From: Spongisporangium articulatum | GTDB lineage: Bacteria > Actinomycetota > Actinomycetes > Actinomycetales > Kineosporiaceae | NCBI RefSeq assembly: GCF_044465595.1 | Contig: NZ_JBITLV010000007.1 | Coordinates: 1 to 64,000, forward strand | Length of the DNA: 64,000 nucleotides | Direction: 5' to 3' | Shown here: piece by piece, positions 1 to 8,218 of the stretch | How positions within the stretch are numbered: position 1 is the first letter of the stretch | How the letters are laid out: each line of letters starts with the position of its first letter | Program-made: the position numbers and the translations under genes | Notes under the pieces: model-generated | Seen by the model: only the letters and a program-made list of their open reading frames with translations | Told to the model about the DNA's origin: nothing | Database searches by the model: none

Positions 1-54
1 AACGCCTTCGCGATCACCTTCGAAGGACGGCTCACACCGAGCACCACCAACTGA
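1..54 (+). CDS. C-terminal 17 residues of a probable IS256-type transposase (partial)
   Basis: Frame 1 is open from the window edge to TGA at 52-54 and encodes NAFAITFEGRLTPSTTN. IS256/mutator transposases commonly end with an N-x-x-A-I-x-F-x-x-R pattern shortly before the stop, which this matches. The rest of the gene, including the DDE catalytic residues, lies upstream of the window, so activity cannot be judged. With so few residues another protein is possible, but the inverted-repeat-like sequence just after the stop supports the reading. Confidence 0.4.
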   Translation, partial: NAFAITFEGRLTPSTTN

Positions 55-67
55 AACCGTCAGACCC

Positions 68-93
68 GGTTACACCGGAAATCGGACAGTCTC
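68..93. repeat. Probable IS terminal inverted repeat (right)
   Basis: The segment runs GGTTACACCGG, then AAATC, then GGACAGTCTC. On the opposite strand it begins GAGACTGTCC, as IS256-family ends of actinobacteria often do. The mate repeat is not in the window. Confidence 0.45.
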
Positions 94-126
94 GAACAAG
101 GATTTACGGAGCCTCGACGACCTAAC

Positions 127-147
127 GCGCGGTTCCGCGGAACCGCC
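127..147. repeat. GC palindrome upstream of the first gene
   Basis: GCGGTTC-n4-GAACCGC at 129-146 forms a 7-base stem, nearly identical in its core to the palindrome at 20895-20916. It lies between the IS tail and the first complete gene, adjacent to a -10 box. Confidence 0.5.
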
Positions 148-148
148 C

Positions 149-154
149 TAGCCT
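149..154 (+). promoter_or_regulatory. -10 box for a leaderless DUF2945 transcript
   Basis: TAGCCT lies 6 bases before the ATG at 161, so transcription would start at or next to the start codon. A GC-rich palindrome at 129-146 lies immediately upstream. Confidence 0.5.
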
Positions 155-160
155 GACGGG

Positions 161-367
161 ATGGCGCTCAGAGTCGGATCGAAGGTCAGCTGGAACACCT
201 CGCAGGGCGAGACGCACGGCAAGGTCGTGGAGCGACGGACCAGCGACTTCACGTTCGACGGGCAGCATTTCACGGCCAGCGAGGACGACCCGCGGTTCAT
301 CGTGGAGTCCGCGAAGACCGGCGCCCGCGCGGCCCACACGGCGGACGCGCTGACCCCTCAGCACTAA
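161..367 (+). CDS. DUF2945 / hypervirulence-associated TUDOR-domain small protein
   Basis: The 68-residue protein has the family's compact layout: an N-terminal G-S-K-V-S-W strand, a THGKVVER turn, a middle F-T-F-D-G strand and a C-terminal segment ending in SAKTGARAAHTADAL. This matches the small DUF2945 (HVA1, TUDOR-like) proteins found in many bacteria and fungi, which are predicted single beta-barrel domains of unknown biochemical role. The ATG start sits 6 bases after TAGCCT, suggesting leaderless translation. The gene follows the IS tail directly, and a MOSC-domain gene begins about 40 bases downstream on the same strand. Confidence 0.75.
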   Translation: MALRVGSKVSWNTSQGETHGKVVERRTSDFTFDGQHFTASEDDPRFIVESAKTGARAAHTADALTPQH

Positions 368-408
368 TCACCTTGCCGGACGCCAGCGATCTCGGGGACC
401 GTGGCCCC

Positions 409-948
409 ATGGTCGCCCAGGTGCTCGCCGTGCACTCCAGCCCCGTTCACGAGTTCAGCAAGGATCCGCAGGCCGAGATCGTCCTCGTCGAGGGCTGGGG
501 CGTCGAGGGTGACACCCACGCCGGCATCACCGTGCAGCACCGCAGCCGGGTGGCGCGCGACCCGTCGCAACCGAACCTCCGGCAGGTGCACCTGATCCAC
601 GCGGAACTGCACGACCGGCTGCGCGCCACCGGGCACGACGTCCGGCCCGGCCAGCTCGGCGAGAACGTCACCACCCGCGGCGTCGACCTGCTGGGCCTGC
701 CCACCGGGACCCTGCTGCACCTCGGCGAGACGGCCGTCGTCGAGGTGACCGGGCTGCGCAACCCGTGCCGCCAGATCGAGGGGTTCCAGGCCGGGCTGCT
801 GGCCGAGGTCCTGCACGACGAGGAGGGCCGCGTGGCCCGCACGGCCGGGGTGATGGGCGTGGTTCGAGCGGGGGGCCACGTCCGCCCCGGAGACCCGCTG
901 ACCGTCGTCCGGCCCGACGCCCCGCACGCGCCGCTGGCACCGGTCTGA
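409..948 (+). CDS. MOSC domain-containing protein
   Basis: This is a stand-alone MOSC (molybdenum cofactor sulfurase C-terminal) domain of 179 residues. The sequence shows the family's opening beta strand (AQVLAVHSSPVHEFSK), the G-V-E-G-D-T-H-A-G motif, the GENVTTRGVDL motif near the middle and the conserved cysteine in GLRNPCRQIE. MOSC domains are thought to handle sulfur or pterin-molybdenum cofactors, and single-domain members such as YiiM act in detoxification of N-hydroxylated compounds. Its substrate cannot be told here. An in-frame TTG at 373 would add 12 residues; the ATG at 409 is preferred because the extra residues are not family-like. Confidence 0.8.
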   Translation: MVAQVLAVHSSPVHEFSKDPQAEIVLVEGWGVEGDTHAGITVQHRSRVARDPSQPNLRQVHLIHAELHDRLRATGHDVRPGQLGENVTTRGVDLLGLPTGTLLHLGETAVVEVTGLRNPCRQIEGFQAGLLAEVLHDEEGRVARTAGVMGVVRAGGHVRPGDPLTVVRPDAPHAPLAPV

Positions 949-962
949 CCCTGGCGCCTCGC

Positions 963-1382
963 TCAGTCGCGGGTGAGCTGTTCGACCACCGCCAGGTCGT
1001 CGCCGCGCGCCCACACCTGCCGGATCTGCCCGTCCCGCACCCGGTAGACCGCGAACTCCTGCACCCGTACCGGACGCCCCGTGGCGGGTAGCCGCCACCG
1101 CGGGCCGAGGTGGCGCAACTGTCCGAGATGCCTTCCGGTGTCCTCGAAGTGGGCCGACACCAGGTCGCCGTCCACCAGCAGGTGACGCAGGTGCCACCGG
1201 TAGTCGGGGAAGCCCTCGACGAGGGCGCGCAGCCCGTCCACGTAGACCGCGAGGCCCACCGGTTCGTCGTCCACCTCGACGTCGTCGGCGACGAAGGCGC
1301 CCAGGTCGTCGAACCGGTGCTCGTTGCACGTGCGCAGGTACCGCTCGTAGAAGCCGGCCAGATCCTCGTCGCCGCCGCTCAT
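963..1382 (-). CDS. SnoaL-like / NTF2-fold protein
   Basis: This 139-residue protein has the layout of SnoaL-type ester cyclases and related NTF2-fold proteins: an N-terminal helix (LAGFYERYLRTCNEHRFDDL), a FPDYRWHLRHLLVDGDLV core and a C-terminal V-Q-E-F-A-V-Y-R-V-R-D-G-Q-I strand pair. Such proteins are small cone-shaped dimers that act as cyclases, isomerases or binding proteins, and the reaction cannot be assigned from sequence. Its ATG overlaps the stop of the upstream DUF3048 lipoprotein gene by four bases (ATGA), so the two are probably translated together. Confidence 0.7.
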   Translation of the reverse strand: MSGGDEDLAGFYERYLRTCNEHRFDDLGAFVADDVEVDDEPVGLAVYVDGLRALVEGFPDYRWHLRHLLVDGDLVSAHFEDTGRHLGQLRHLGPRWRLPATGRPVRVQEFAVYRVRDGQIRQVWARGDDLAVVEQLTRD

Positions 1383-2392
1383 GCGGGCAGGTAGAGCAGC
1401 CAGACCTGCCCCCGCGCGAAGGTGAGGGCCGCGCCGGCGTCGGTGCGGAACGTCGTCCCGCCCGCGGCGGTGCCGCGCGCCCAGGTGCCCGTGAACGCCT
1501 GCCCGCCGCGCAGTACCGTCGCCTTCCCCTGGCCGACGGTCTCCGTGTACGGGCTGTTGTTGCCGAGCACGTCGTGGAACTGCGACTGCCGGATCACGGT
1601 GCGCTGGACGACGACCGTCGCCGCCGCGAGCCGGGAACCGCTGCTGGTGGTCGCTTTTCGGCCGTCGACGGACACCAGCCAGCGTTCGCGCGCCGCCGAC
1701 CAGGTGAACGTGAACCGGGCCGCGGGGTACCGGACGGTGTAGGAGGCCTTCTCGACGCCACCGCCCGGGGCGTCGCCGAAGCGGAACCCGATGTCGCCCG
1801 CCGGGCTCACCCCGGTGACCGCCTTGAGCAGGGCCGAGCCGCGCGCGTACAGGTTGTGCGGCGCCCGGTGGTCGCTGCCCCTGAAGTAGGCGGAACGAGC
1901 CACGCTCGGCGAGACGTCTTTCACCGGAGCCTGTTTCACCAGCGCCAGCACTCCGGAGTTGGCGCCCGAGAAGGCCAGCGCAGGCGTGCCGAACTGCCGC
2001 AGCAGCTCCAGGTCGCTCTCCCGCGCGCTGCGCACCGGGCCGACCTCGGCGGGGATCCTCGACGAGTAGACGGCCAGGTAGCGGGACAGTCCACCCTCGA
2101 CGCGCTCGACGTAGACCAGGTCGGCCTGGTCCAGGTTGCGCTGCGGCCGGGCGGCCGGGGAGTTGTCGACCTTCACGGCCAGCACTGGCCGATCGAACGC
2201 GACAGGCTGCCCGGTGAACGGCGACTGGGTGGTGGTCGTCGCGCGCCCGCCGGCGGCGGGACCGTCACCGCCCAGCGGTGGCGTCGACGGCCCGGTGCAG
2301 GCGGCCAGCGCCGCCACGGTCACGACGAGCCACACCCCCACGGCGGCGCCGATCGCCAGTACGCGCCCCGGTCGACGTCCCGCCCTCAGCAC
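1379..2392 (-). CDS. DUF3048 domain-containing lipoprotein
   Basis: The 337-residue product begins with an arginine-rich stretch, a hydrophobic segment and a lipobox ending V-A-A-L-A-A-C-T at about residues 25-33, so it is predicted to be exported and lipid-anchored. After a Pro/Gly/Thr-rich linker comes the DUF3048 region, recognised by AVKVDNSPAARPQRNLDQAD, the VERVEGG motif and PVRSARESD. These residues are typical of the YerB-like family, whose function is unknown. The GTG start lies 7 bases after TACGCT, suggesting a leaderless message. It is followed with a 4-base overlap by the SnoaL-like gene. Confidence 0.85.
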   Translation of the reverse strand: MLRAGRRPGRVLAIGAAVGVWLVVTVAALAACTGPSTPPLGGDGPAAGGRATTTTQSPFTGQPVAFDRPVLAVKVDNSPAARPQRNLDQADLVYVERVEGGLSRYLAVYSSRIPAEVGPVRSARESDLELLRQFGTPALAFSGANSGVLALVKQAPVKDVSPSVARSAYFRGSDHRAPHNLYARGSALLKAVTGVSPAGDIGFRFGDAPGGGVEKASYTVRYPAARFTFTWSAARERWLVSVDGRKATTSSGSRLAAATVVVQRTVIRQSQFHDVLGNNSPYTETVGQGKATVLRGGQAFTGTWARGTAAGGTTFRTDAGAALTFARGQVWLLYLPA

Positions 2393-2399
2393 CCCGCCG

Positions 2400-2405
2400 A
2401 GCGTA
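2400..2405 (-). promoter_or_regulatory. -10 box for the DUF3048 lipoprotein gene
   Basis: Read on the minus strand, TACGCT is followed by 7 bases and then the GTG at 2392, an arrangement expected for a leaderless transcript. Confidence 0.5.
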
Positions 2406-2432
2406 GCCCAGCACCTACCTGAGCGCCGGGCC

Positions 2433-3026
2433 CTAGGAGGACGGAGTGGCGTCCTCGGTGAACGGGTCGTAGGGCGTGGCCGGGACGGTGCGGATGAAGC
2501 AGGCGCCGTAGACCGACAGGACGACCCGGTTGGCCTCGTACCCGAATTCGACCTTGTCGTCCCAGCGGCCGTGCAGGACGACGTAGAACTGGCTCGGCCC
2601 GTTCTTCAAGCGCTCGACGTGGGTGAACCCGTGCCGGGCTCCGACGGCGGCGACGCCCTGGGCGGCCTGCTCCCACTGGGCCGGCGTGAGCTCGCCGGCC
2701 GCGTCACCGCTGTCGTAGTTCGCCGACGCCGCCTGGTCCACATCGGAGAAGGGCGGTGCGCAGAAGCCCTCGTTGAAGACCCCGGGCTTGTCGAGCCAGA
2801 GCAGGTCGGGGTTGACCGCGTTGAAGGCGGCGCGCATTTCGTTCAGCATCGCGAGGTAGTCCGCCTCGGCCGCCTCGTAGCTCGGCCGGGCCTGCAACTG
2901 TGCCTGCGCTGATTCCATGTCGTTCCCCTCTCCGCGACCGGGGCACCCGGTGAGCATCACCGCCAGCAGGCCCAGTGCGACGGGCCGCAGGGCCCGGCGG
3001 CGCACGACGACGGTCAGGCGTTCCAC
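2433..3026 (-). CDS. LppA-like lipoprotein
   Basis: The 197-residue protein has a positively charged N-terminus (VVVRRRALRPVA), a hydrophobic core and a lipobox LLAVMLTGC at about residues 20-28, so it should be a secreted lipoprotein. The mature part carries an A-E-A-D-Y helix, an F-N-E-G-F-C-A-P-P-F segment and a C-terminal region (YVVLHGRWDDKVEFGYEANR) resembling the LppA family of actinobacterial lipoproteins. Function is unknown. The GTG start at 3026 lies inside the last codons of the DUF1023 hydrolase gene (13-base overlap), so the two genes are probably one transcriptional unit. The frame is open far upstream, but that part is the shadow of the hydrolase. Confidence 0.75.
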   Translation of the reverse strand: MERLTVVVRRRALRPVALGLLAVMLTGCPGRGEGNDMESAQAQLQARPSYEAAEADYLAMLNEMRAAFNAVNPDLLWLDKPGVFNEGFCAPPFSDVDQAASANYDSGDAAGELTPAQWEQAAQGVAAVGARHGFTHVERLKNGPSQFYVVLHGRWDDKVEFGYEANRVVLSVYGACFIRTVPATPYDPFTEDATPSS

Positions 3027-4807
3027 GGCCCCCACCACCACCACGGCTGGTCCGTGACCCCCACGTTCGCACCGGCGATGGTCGCGTCGGGGCGGTTGGC
3101 CACGATCGTGGCCAGGTTGTACTGGCTGGTGCTGCCGTCGTTCAGGTACGACGCGTGCATGGTGACGTCGTTCAACCGGGTTCCGCTGTAGTCGGTGCCG
3201 TACGGGGCCGTGGCCGCACCCGTCTGCAGCTGCTTCATGCCCTCCATGGTGGTGGGGTCGGCCCCGAACCGGTCGAGGTCGCCCACCGGGTCCCACTTGG
3301 CCTCCGCGTAGGAGGCGGTGCCGCTCGGCACGTTCAGCTCGTCGACTGTCTCCACCCCGAGCCCGGGAGAGCCGAAGAAGGCGGCCCGGTCCACGCCGGT
3401 GTTCTGCTCCTGGAGGGCGTACCCCGTGGTGGTCGACCCGTAGGAGTGACCCAGGGCCGTCAGGTCCGGATCGTCGGCGCGCGAGGCGTTGATCCCGCGA
3501 TAGAACTCGGCCAGGTCGTGCCCGCCGTGGCTTGCGGCCCCCGACAGCGCGACCGAATTCCCGGAGATGAGGCTGCCGGGCTCGACCTGCGGCGACTGGT
3601 AGCCGATCCACGTCACGGTCGCGACGGATTCGCCGTAGGCCATCCTCGACGCACGCAACTGAAGTTCGCGCATGTGGTCGTCGTAGCCGGTCATCCCGGC
3701 GACCGAGGACCCGAGACCGGGCGTGAAGACGGCCACGTGCTGGGCGGCGTCCACGTCACCGACCGCGACGATCGCCTGCGGCCGGCCGTGTGACAGGTCG
3801 AGGCCGAGGACGTGGTGGTCGGGTTTGCCGGCCAGGGTGGTCACGGTGGCCAGGGCCGCCTTCTGCTCGCGCAGCACCCTCAGCTTGGCGTCGATGTCCT
3901 GGTAGAGCACGGGGTCGTCGACGTCGCCGTAGTTGCCGCCCTGGCCGGTGGTCAGGAGCTTGTCGAGCTCCTGCTGCCGCCGGTACTCGCGCTGTGCCTC
4001 CAGGACCGAGATCTGCTGGTCCACTGAGGCACTCAGCTGCGGCAGCAGCAGGCGGTTCGCCCGGTCCCGGGCCCAGGCGGGCACCCCGTCACGGTTGCCG
4101 ATCCACTCGGGATGGTTGTAGATGACCGCCTCCCGCTCGACGTCCGACAGGGCGGCCCACCACCCGGCGTTCTGGGCCGCCGTCCCCGTGCCGTCGGGGC
4201 CGCCGCTCGGCGGCGCGTACTGCCCGTCCTCGGCGAACACGTACCCCACCTGTTGCGCCGCCGTCAGGCTCGCCGCGTCGGTCGCCGCCAGCCTCCCGGC
4301 CAGGACTCCGTCGCGCAGCACCCGGCACAGGTCCCGGTCGATCTCGGCGGCCTTGCGCACCGTCTCGTCGATACGCGTGACGCATTCCTGCACCAGAGCC
4401 CGGCGCTCGGCGTCCGCCACGTCCGCGTCGTGCTGGGTCGCGTACCGTTTTCCGGCCCCTTCGACATCGGACACCATGCCGTTGTCGCTGATCCGCAGCC
4501 CGTTGGCATGTGCGAACCGTTCCACGGCGGCCACAGCGTTCTGCACTCCGTGGATCGCATCGGCGGCCTCGGCCAGAGCCCGGCGCACGGCGGTCACCTC
4601 GGTGACCCGGTCCTCCAGCTCCTCACGGATGCCGGTCAGTTCAACCCGCGCCCCCTCGGCGGCCAGGCCGAACCATTGCTTCGTCGCCGAACCGCGCACC
4701 TCGTCGTCGAGCGACAGCAGGCGGTCCTCGACCCCCAGCAAGGCCTGACTCGCCGCCTCCACCGGTTCCCGGTCCCAACGCCGCACCGTCGACCAGCCCG
4801 CGCTCAC
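3014..4807 (-). CDS. DUF1023 alpha/beta hydrolase with helical N-terminal region
   Basis: This 597-residue protein combines an N-terminal, mostly helical region (about 1-230, with many Ala/Glu/Arg heptad-like stretches) with a C-terminal DUF1023 alpha/beta hydrolase domain. The nucleophile elbow is G-H-S-Y-G-S in LTALGHSYGSTTTGYAL, and a later D-P-V-G-D motif can supply the acid. DUF1023 proteins are common in actinobacteria, often follow WXG100-type small helical proteins and are suspected secreted or surface hydrolases; substrates are unknown. No classical signal peptide is visible. The GTG start overlaps the stop of a 29-codon ORF by four bases, and an LppA-like lipoprotein gene overlaps the 3' end. 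Confidence 0.8.
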   Translation of the reverse strand: MSAGWSTVRRWDREPVEAASQALLGVEDRLLSLDDEVRGSATKQWFGLAAEGARVELTGIREELEDRVTEVTAVRRALAEAADAIHGVQNAVAAVERFAHANGLRISDNGMVSDVEGAGKRYATQHDADVADAERRALVQECVTRIDETVRKAAEIDRDLCRVLRDGVLAGRLAATDAASLTAAQQVGYVFAEDGQYAPPSGGPDGTGTAAQNAGWWAALSDVEREAVIYNHPEWIGNRDGVPAWARDRANRLLLPQLSASVDQQISVLEAQREYRRQQELDKLLTTGQGGNYGDVDDPVLYQDIDAKLRVLREQKAALATVTTLAGKPDHHVLGLDLSHGRPQAIVAVGDVDAAQHVAVFTPGLGSSVAGMTGYDDHMRELQLRASRMAYGESVATVTWIGYQSPQVEPGSLISGNSVALSGAASHGGHDLAEFYRGINASRADDPDLTALGHSYGSTTTGYALQEQNTGVDRAAFFGSPGLGVETVDELNVPSGTASYAEAKWDPVGDLDRFGADPTTMEGMKQLQTGAATAPYGTDYSGTRLNDVTMHASYLNDGSTSQYNLATIVANRPDATIAGANVGVTDQPWWWWGPWNA

Positions 4808-4893
4808 GGCACCTGCCGATCAAGATCCGTGAACGCACGTCTGCTCATGTCGTCGCACGCGCGCAATTCCTCGATGACGACTTCGAACCCCAC
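4804..4893 (-). CDS. 29-residue ORF translationally coupled to the DUF1023 hydrolase
   Basis: A GTG start at 4893 opens a 29-codon frame (VGFEVVIEELRACDD, then MSRRAFTDLDRQVP) whose TGA overlaps the GTG of the hydrolase gene (GTGA). A G-rich stretch precedes the start. The opening G-F-E-V-x-I-E-E-L-R-A resembles the first residues of the roughly 100-residue helical WXG100-like proteins that often precede DUF1023 genes. The product could therefore be a shortened remnant that survives as a coupling cistron. There is no direct evidence that a stable protein is made. Confidence 0.45.
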   Translation of the reverse strand: MGFEVVIEELRACDDMSRRAFTDLDRQVP

Positions 4894-4998
4894 CAGACCC
4901 CCAACCCGACCGTCCCCGGGCGCGACCTTAGCAACGCGAAACGGTCATTCGGGATCGTGTCGCACCGTCGTAACATCACGACCCGGCGCGCCTGGGCC

Positions 4999-7503
4999 TC
5001 AGACGAGTCCGCGGGCCCGCAACATCCGCTCCAACGTCGAGGCCGCCTCGGTGACCTGGTTGCGAACCAGCGGGCTGACGTCGTCGGCGCTCGCCAGTTC
5101 GGTTGCCCGGCGAGGGAAGTCAGCGTCGACGCCGTGCCGGGGGAACAGCTGGCGCACGGTGGCCAGGGCGGCCGTCATCCCGCCCTCGCCCAGCCGCGCC
5201 AGCACGTCCAGGTATCGCGCGGCGAACCGCTCCAGGACAGCGGCGTGCGCCGGGTCCCAGAACGCCCGGCCGACCGCCAGGTAGGCCTGCAACGGCACGC
5301 TGCGCTCCACGATGACCGCCTGCCAGACCTCCTCCTTGGCCTCCACCTCGGGGCGGGCGGCGCGCACGGCCACCGCCCGGGACGACGCGTCCGGGTCGGG
5401 GTCGCGGGCCAGCAGGTCGGCCACGGCCTGCTCGTCGTAGTTGCCGGTCGCCGCCCGGCGGGTCAGCCAGCGCCAGCGCAGGTCGACGTCGTCACCGACC
5501 AACTCGTCGAGCTCGGCCAGCAGGTCGGCGTCGGAGGCCACGGCGAGCGCCGCCTGCAGGGCGGACAGCCGGGTCGCCGGATCGGTCGGGGCCACCCGCA
5601 CGGCCAGATCGAGGCAGGCCCGGGCCAACTCGTTCCCCCCGGCCACCGCGTCGGCCGGTCCGGACCAGTCGAGGACGGCCGCCACCCCGGTGCGCAGCAG
5701 GCCCTCCCGGACGCTGGCCTCGGTCTCGACCGCCAACGCGCCCACGACGTACCGGACGACCTCGCGCGCGGCCAGGCGCCCGTCGTCCACCAGGTGCCAG
5801 AGCGTGAGCCGCACCAGCGCGCGGCTGACCGGGTCGGGCAGCCGGGCCCCGAACTCCAGCAGCGCGGCGAGCCACGCGTCGTCGGGGCGGACCCGGGCGA
5901 ACGTGCGGTCGCCGTCGTTGAGCAGCAGCAGGTCGGCGACCGGCGCCCCCACGAGCTGAGGGACGTCGGTCGACGGCCCGCTGACCTCCAGATCGAGCAG
6001 CTCACGCCGGCGCGGCTCGCCGTCGACGTCGTACACCCCGAGACCGAGGCGGTGCGGCCGCTGCGCCGGGTACTGCGCGGGCGGCTCGACGAGGACGCGC
6101 ACCGCCGTGTACCGCCCGTCCTCGGCCTCCGCCTGGAGGGTCAGCGTGTCGGTGCCGGCGGTCAGCAGCCACTCCTTGGCCCACTGGCCCAGCTCACGCC
6201 CGGACGACGACCCGACGGACTCGAGCAGGTCCTCCAGCGTGGCGTTGTCGAACGCGTGCCGCTCGAAGTGGGTGCCGAGCCCGGCGACGAAGTCGTCCTC
6301 CCCCGCGTAGACCGTCAGCTGCCGCAGCACGCTGGCTCCCTTGGCGTACGTGACCATGTCGAAGGCCGCCTTGGCCGCCTCGACGGTCGGCACGTCCTGC
6401 CGGATCGGGTGGGTCGCGGGGCTGCGGTCGGCCGTGTACCCGGCCTCCTTGCGGTTGCCGAGGAACGAGGCCCAGGCCCCGGTGAACTCGGTCGTCTCGG
6501 CGGTGGCCCAGACCGCGGCCCAGTCGGCGAACGACTCGTTCAGCCACAGGTCGTCCCACCAGCGCATCGTCACGATGTCGCCGAACCACATGTGCGCCAT
6601 CTCGTGCAGCAGGATGATCGCCCGCAGCTCGCGCTCGGTCGCGGTCGGCGCCGCCCGGAAGACGAACGAGTCCATCCAGGTGACGCAGCCCCAGTTCTCC
6701 ATCGCGCCCTGGAAGTCGGGGCAGAACACCTGCGTGTACTGGCTCTGCGGGAACGGCATCCCGAACCGCTCGCCGAAGAACGCCAGCCCCTTCGCGGTGA
6801 GGTCGAACAGCTCGTCGGCCTGCTCGTCCAGGTAGCCGGCGAGGCTCTTGCGGGCCAGCAGCCCGAGGTCGTAGGTGCCGCCCTCGGGGGCGCCCGGGAC
6901 CTGCCGCCGGACCTCGTGGAACGGACCGGCGCACACGACGACCAGGTAGGTGGACAGCTTCGGCGTCCGGCCGAACGCCCACACCCGGGCGTCGTCGGGC
7001 AGGTCGCCCACCTTCTCGGCCGGGGTGTTGCTGGCCACCGTCCAGGCCGCGGGCGCGACCACCTGCAGCTGGAACGTGGACTTCAGGTCGGGCTGGTCGA
7101 AGCAGGCGAACACGCGGCGCGCGTCGTCCGGCTCGAACGACGTCCACACGTAGGGCTCGCCGTCGCCCGGGTCGACGACCCGGTGGATACCGGCCCGCTC
7201 GGACGTGCGGGTCGTGGTCGAGTGGACCGACAGCCGGTGGATGCCGGGCGTGACCGTCAGCGGCAGCCGGGCCCCGTCGTAGCCGGACGTGTCGAGGAGC
7301 TGCCCGTCGAGGGTGGCCTCCACCTGCTCCGCGACGATGTCGACGAACGTCTCCCCCGCCCGGCGGGCCACGAACGTGATCTCCGACCAGACCTGCAACG
7401 TGCTGCCCTCGCGCAGGTCCTGCAGGTCGATGAGCAGGTCGTAGGAGTCGACGGTCAACAGTTCCGCCCGGGCCCGGGCCTCGTCACGCGTGAGGGATGC
7501 CAT
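4999..7503 (-). CDS. pepN: Aminopeptidase N (M1 family zinc metallopeptidase)
   Basis: The 834-residue enzyme removes N-terminal residues from peptides in the cytoplasm. The substrate-recognition motif GAMENWG lies near residue 265, and the zinc site H-E-x-x-H is in LLHEMAHMWFGD near residue 300, followed by N-E-S-F-A-D with the third zinc-binding glutamate. The C-terminal half is the long helical ERAP1-like domain, and the length matches actinobacterial PepN. The ATG at 7503 (MASLTRDEARARAELL) is the family start; further upstream in-frame residues overlap the divergent PhoU-like gene's promoter and are unlikely to be coding. It is transcribed divergently from the phosphate uptake pair. Confidence 0.93.
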   Translation of the reverse strand: MASLTRDEARARAELLTVDSYDLLIDLQDLREGSTLQVWSEITFVARRAGETFVDIVAEQVEATLDGQLLDTSGYDGARLPLTVTPGIHRLSVHSTTTRTSERAGIHRVVDPGDGEPYVWTSFEPDDARRVFACFDQPDLKSTFQLQVVAPAAWTVASNTPAEKVGDLPDDARVWAFGRTPKLSTYLVVVCAGPFHEVRRQVPGAPEGGTYDLGLLARKSLAGYLDEQADELFDLTAKGLAFFGERFGMPFPQSQYTQVFCPDFQGAMENWGCVTWMDSFVFRAAPTATERELRAIILLHEMAHMWFGDIVTMRWWDDLWLNESFADWAAVWATAETTEFTGAWASFLGNRKEAGYTADRSPATHPIRQDVPTVEAAKAAFDMVTYAKGASVLRQLTVYAGEDDFVAGLGTHFERHAFDNATLEDLLESVGSSSGRELGQWAKEWLLTAGTDTLTLQAEAEDGRYTAVRVLVEPPAQYPAQRPHRLGLGVYDVDGEPRRRELLDLEVSGPSTDVPQLVGAPVADLLLLNDGDRTFARVRPDDAWLAALLEFGARLPDPVSRALVRLTLWHLVDDGRLAAREVVRYVVGALAVETEASVREGLLRTGVAAVLDWSGPADAVAGGNELARACLDLAVRVAPTDPATRLSALQAALAVASDADLLAELDELVGDDVDLRWRWLTRRAATGNYDEQAVADLLARDPDPDASSRAVAVRAARPEVEAKEEVWQAVIVERSVPLQAYLAVGRAFWDPAHAAVLERFAARYLDVLARLGEGGMTAALATVRQLFPRHGVDADFPRRATELASADDVSPLVRNQVTEAASTLERMLRARGLV

Positions 7504-7569
7504 GGCACAGATCATGCCGTCTAAGCCCGTTCGGGCGCGCCCGGGTGCGCCGATCGCCGTGGGTGGTCG

Positions 7570-7596
7570 TACGCTCGCGCGAACCCCTGTGGAGGT
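7570..7596 (+). promoter_or_regulatory. -10 box and Shine-Dalgarno for the PhoU-like/PitA pair
   Basis: TACGCT at 7570-7575 is followed about 15 bases later by a strong GGAGGT at 7591-7596, five bases before the GTG at 7601. Unlike many neighbours, this message should carry a short leader with a ribosome binding site. Confidence 0.5.
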
Positions 7597-7600
7597 AGTT

Positions 7601-8218
7601 GTGCGACTGACCCTGACGCCGCGGGACACCGCGATCATCGATCTGCTGGTCCAGGCGGCGAACAGCCTGGTGGACGGTGCGGACCGGCTGGCGGACGTCG
7701 TCCGGGCCGCTCCGGACGACCGGCCCGAGCTCGCGCTGGCCATGCGGGACGCCGAACACCGCTCCGACGAGATCACGCACGCCACCATGCGGCGGCTGAA
7801 CTCGACGTTCGTGACGCCCTTCGACCGGGAGGACATCTACGCGCTGGCCTCGGCGCTGGACGACTGCATGGACCACATGGAGGCGGCCGCCGACATGCTG
7901 GTGCTGACCCGGCCCAAGGCCCTGCCCGAGGGTGTGGGCGAGGTGCTGGCCGTGCTGCGCCGGCAGGCCGAGGAGACCGCCGCGGCGATGCCGAGGCTGG
8001 CCACGATGAAGGGTCTGAAGGACTACTGGGTGGAGATCAACCGGCTGGAGAACGACGCCGACGCGACCTACCGCGACATGATCCAGGACCTGTTCCGCGG
8101 CACCGACGCGATGGAGCTGCTGAAGGTCAAGGAGGTCATCGACGCGCTGGAGGCCGCGGCCGACGCCTTCGAGACCGTCTCGCACCACGTCGAGACCATC
8201 GCCGTGAAGGAGTCATGA
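7601..8218 (+). CDS. DUF47 family PhoU-like protein (Pit accessory protein)
   Basis: The 205-residue all-helical protein belongs to the DUF47/PhoU-like family. It contains the paired metal-binding style motifs seen in this fold: E-H-R-S-D-E-I-T-H near residue 50 and E-N-D-A-D-A-T-Y-R near residue 150, plus F-D-R-E-D-I-Y-A-L-A. Such proteins are encoded just upstream of low-affinity phosphate transporters and are believed to modulate them. Here the stop overlaps the start of pitA by four bases (ATGA), which fits that role. The GTG start is fixed by a GGAGGT site five bases upstream. Confidence 0.9.
   Translation: MRLTLTPRDTAIIDLLVQAANSLVDGADRLADVVRAAPDDRPELALAMRDAEHRSDEITHATMRRLNSTFVTPFDREDIYALASALDDCMDHMEAAADMLVLTRPKALPEGVGEVLAVLRRQAEETAAAMPRLATMKGLKDYWVEINRLENDADATYRDMIQDLFRGTDAMELLKVKEVIDALEAAADAFETVSHHVETIAVKES

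Larger units (their letters stand above)
1..93 (+). mobile_element. Right end of a probable IS256-family (mutator) insertion sequence
   Basis: The first 54 bases are an open frame ending in TGA whose residues (NAFAITFEGRL, then a short tail) resemble the C-terminus of mutator-type IS256 transposases. About 15 bases later, at 68-93, lies a GGTTACACCGG...GACAGTCTC segment of the kind found as terminal inverted repeats of actinobacterial IS256 elements. The left part of the element is outside the window, so neither the matching repeat nor a target duplication can be confirmed. The assignment rests on motif memory and spacing only. Confidence 0.5.

Noticed and set aside
4957..7524. 855-codon plus-strand open frame opposite pepN
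   Set aside because: It is Arg/Gly/Gln/Val-rich with no recognisable domain and is the antisense shadow of aminopeptidase N, whose zinc and GAMEN motifs are clear.
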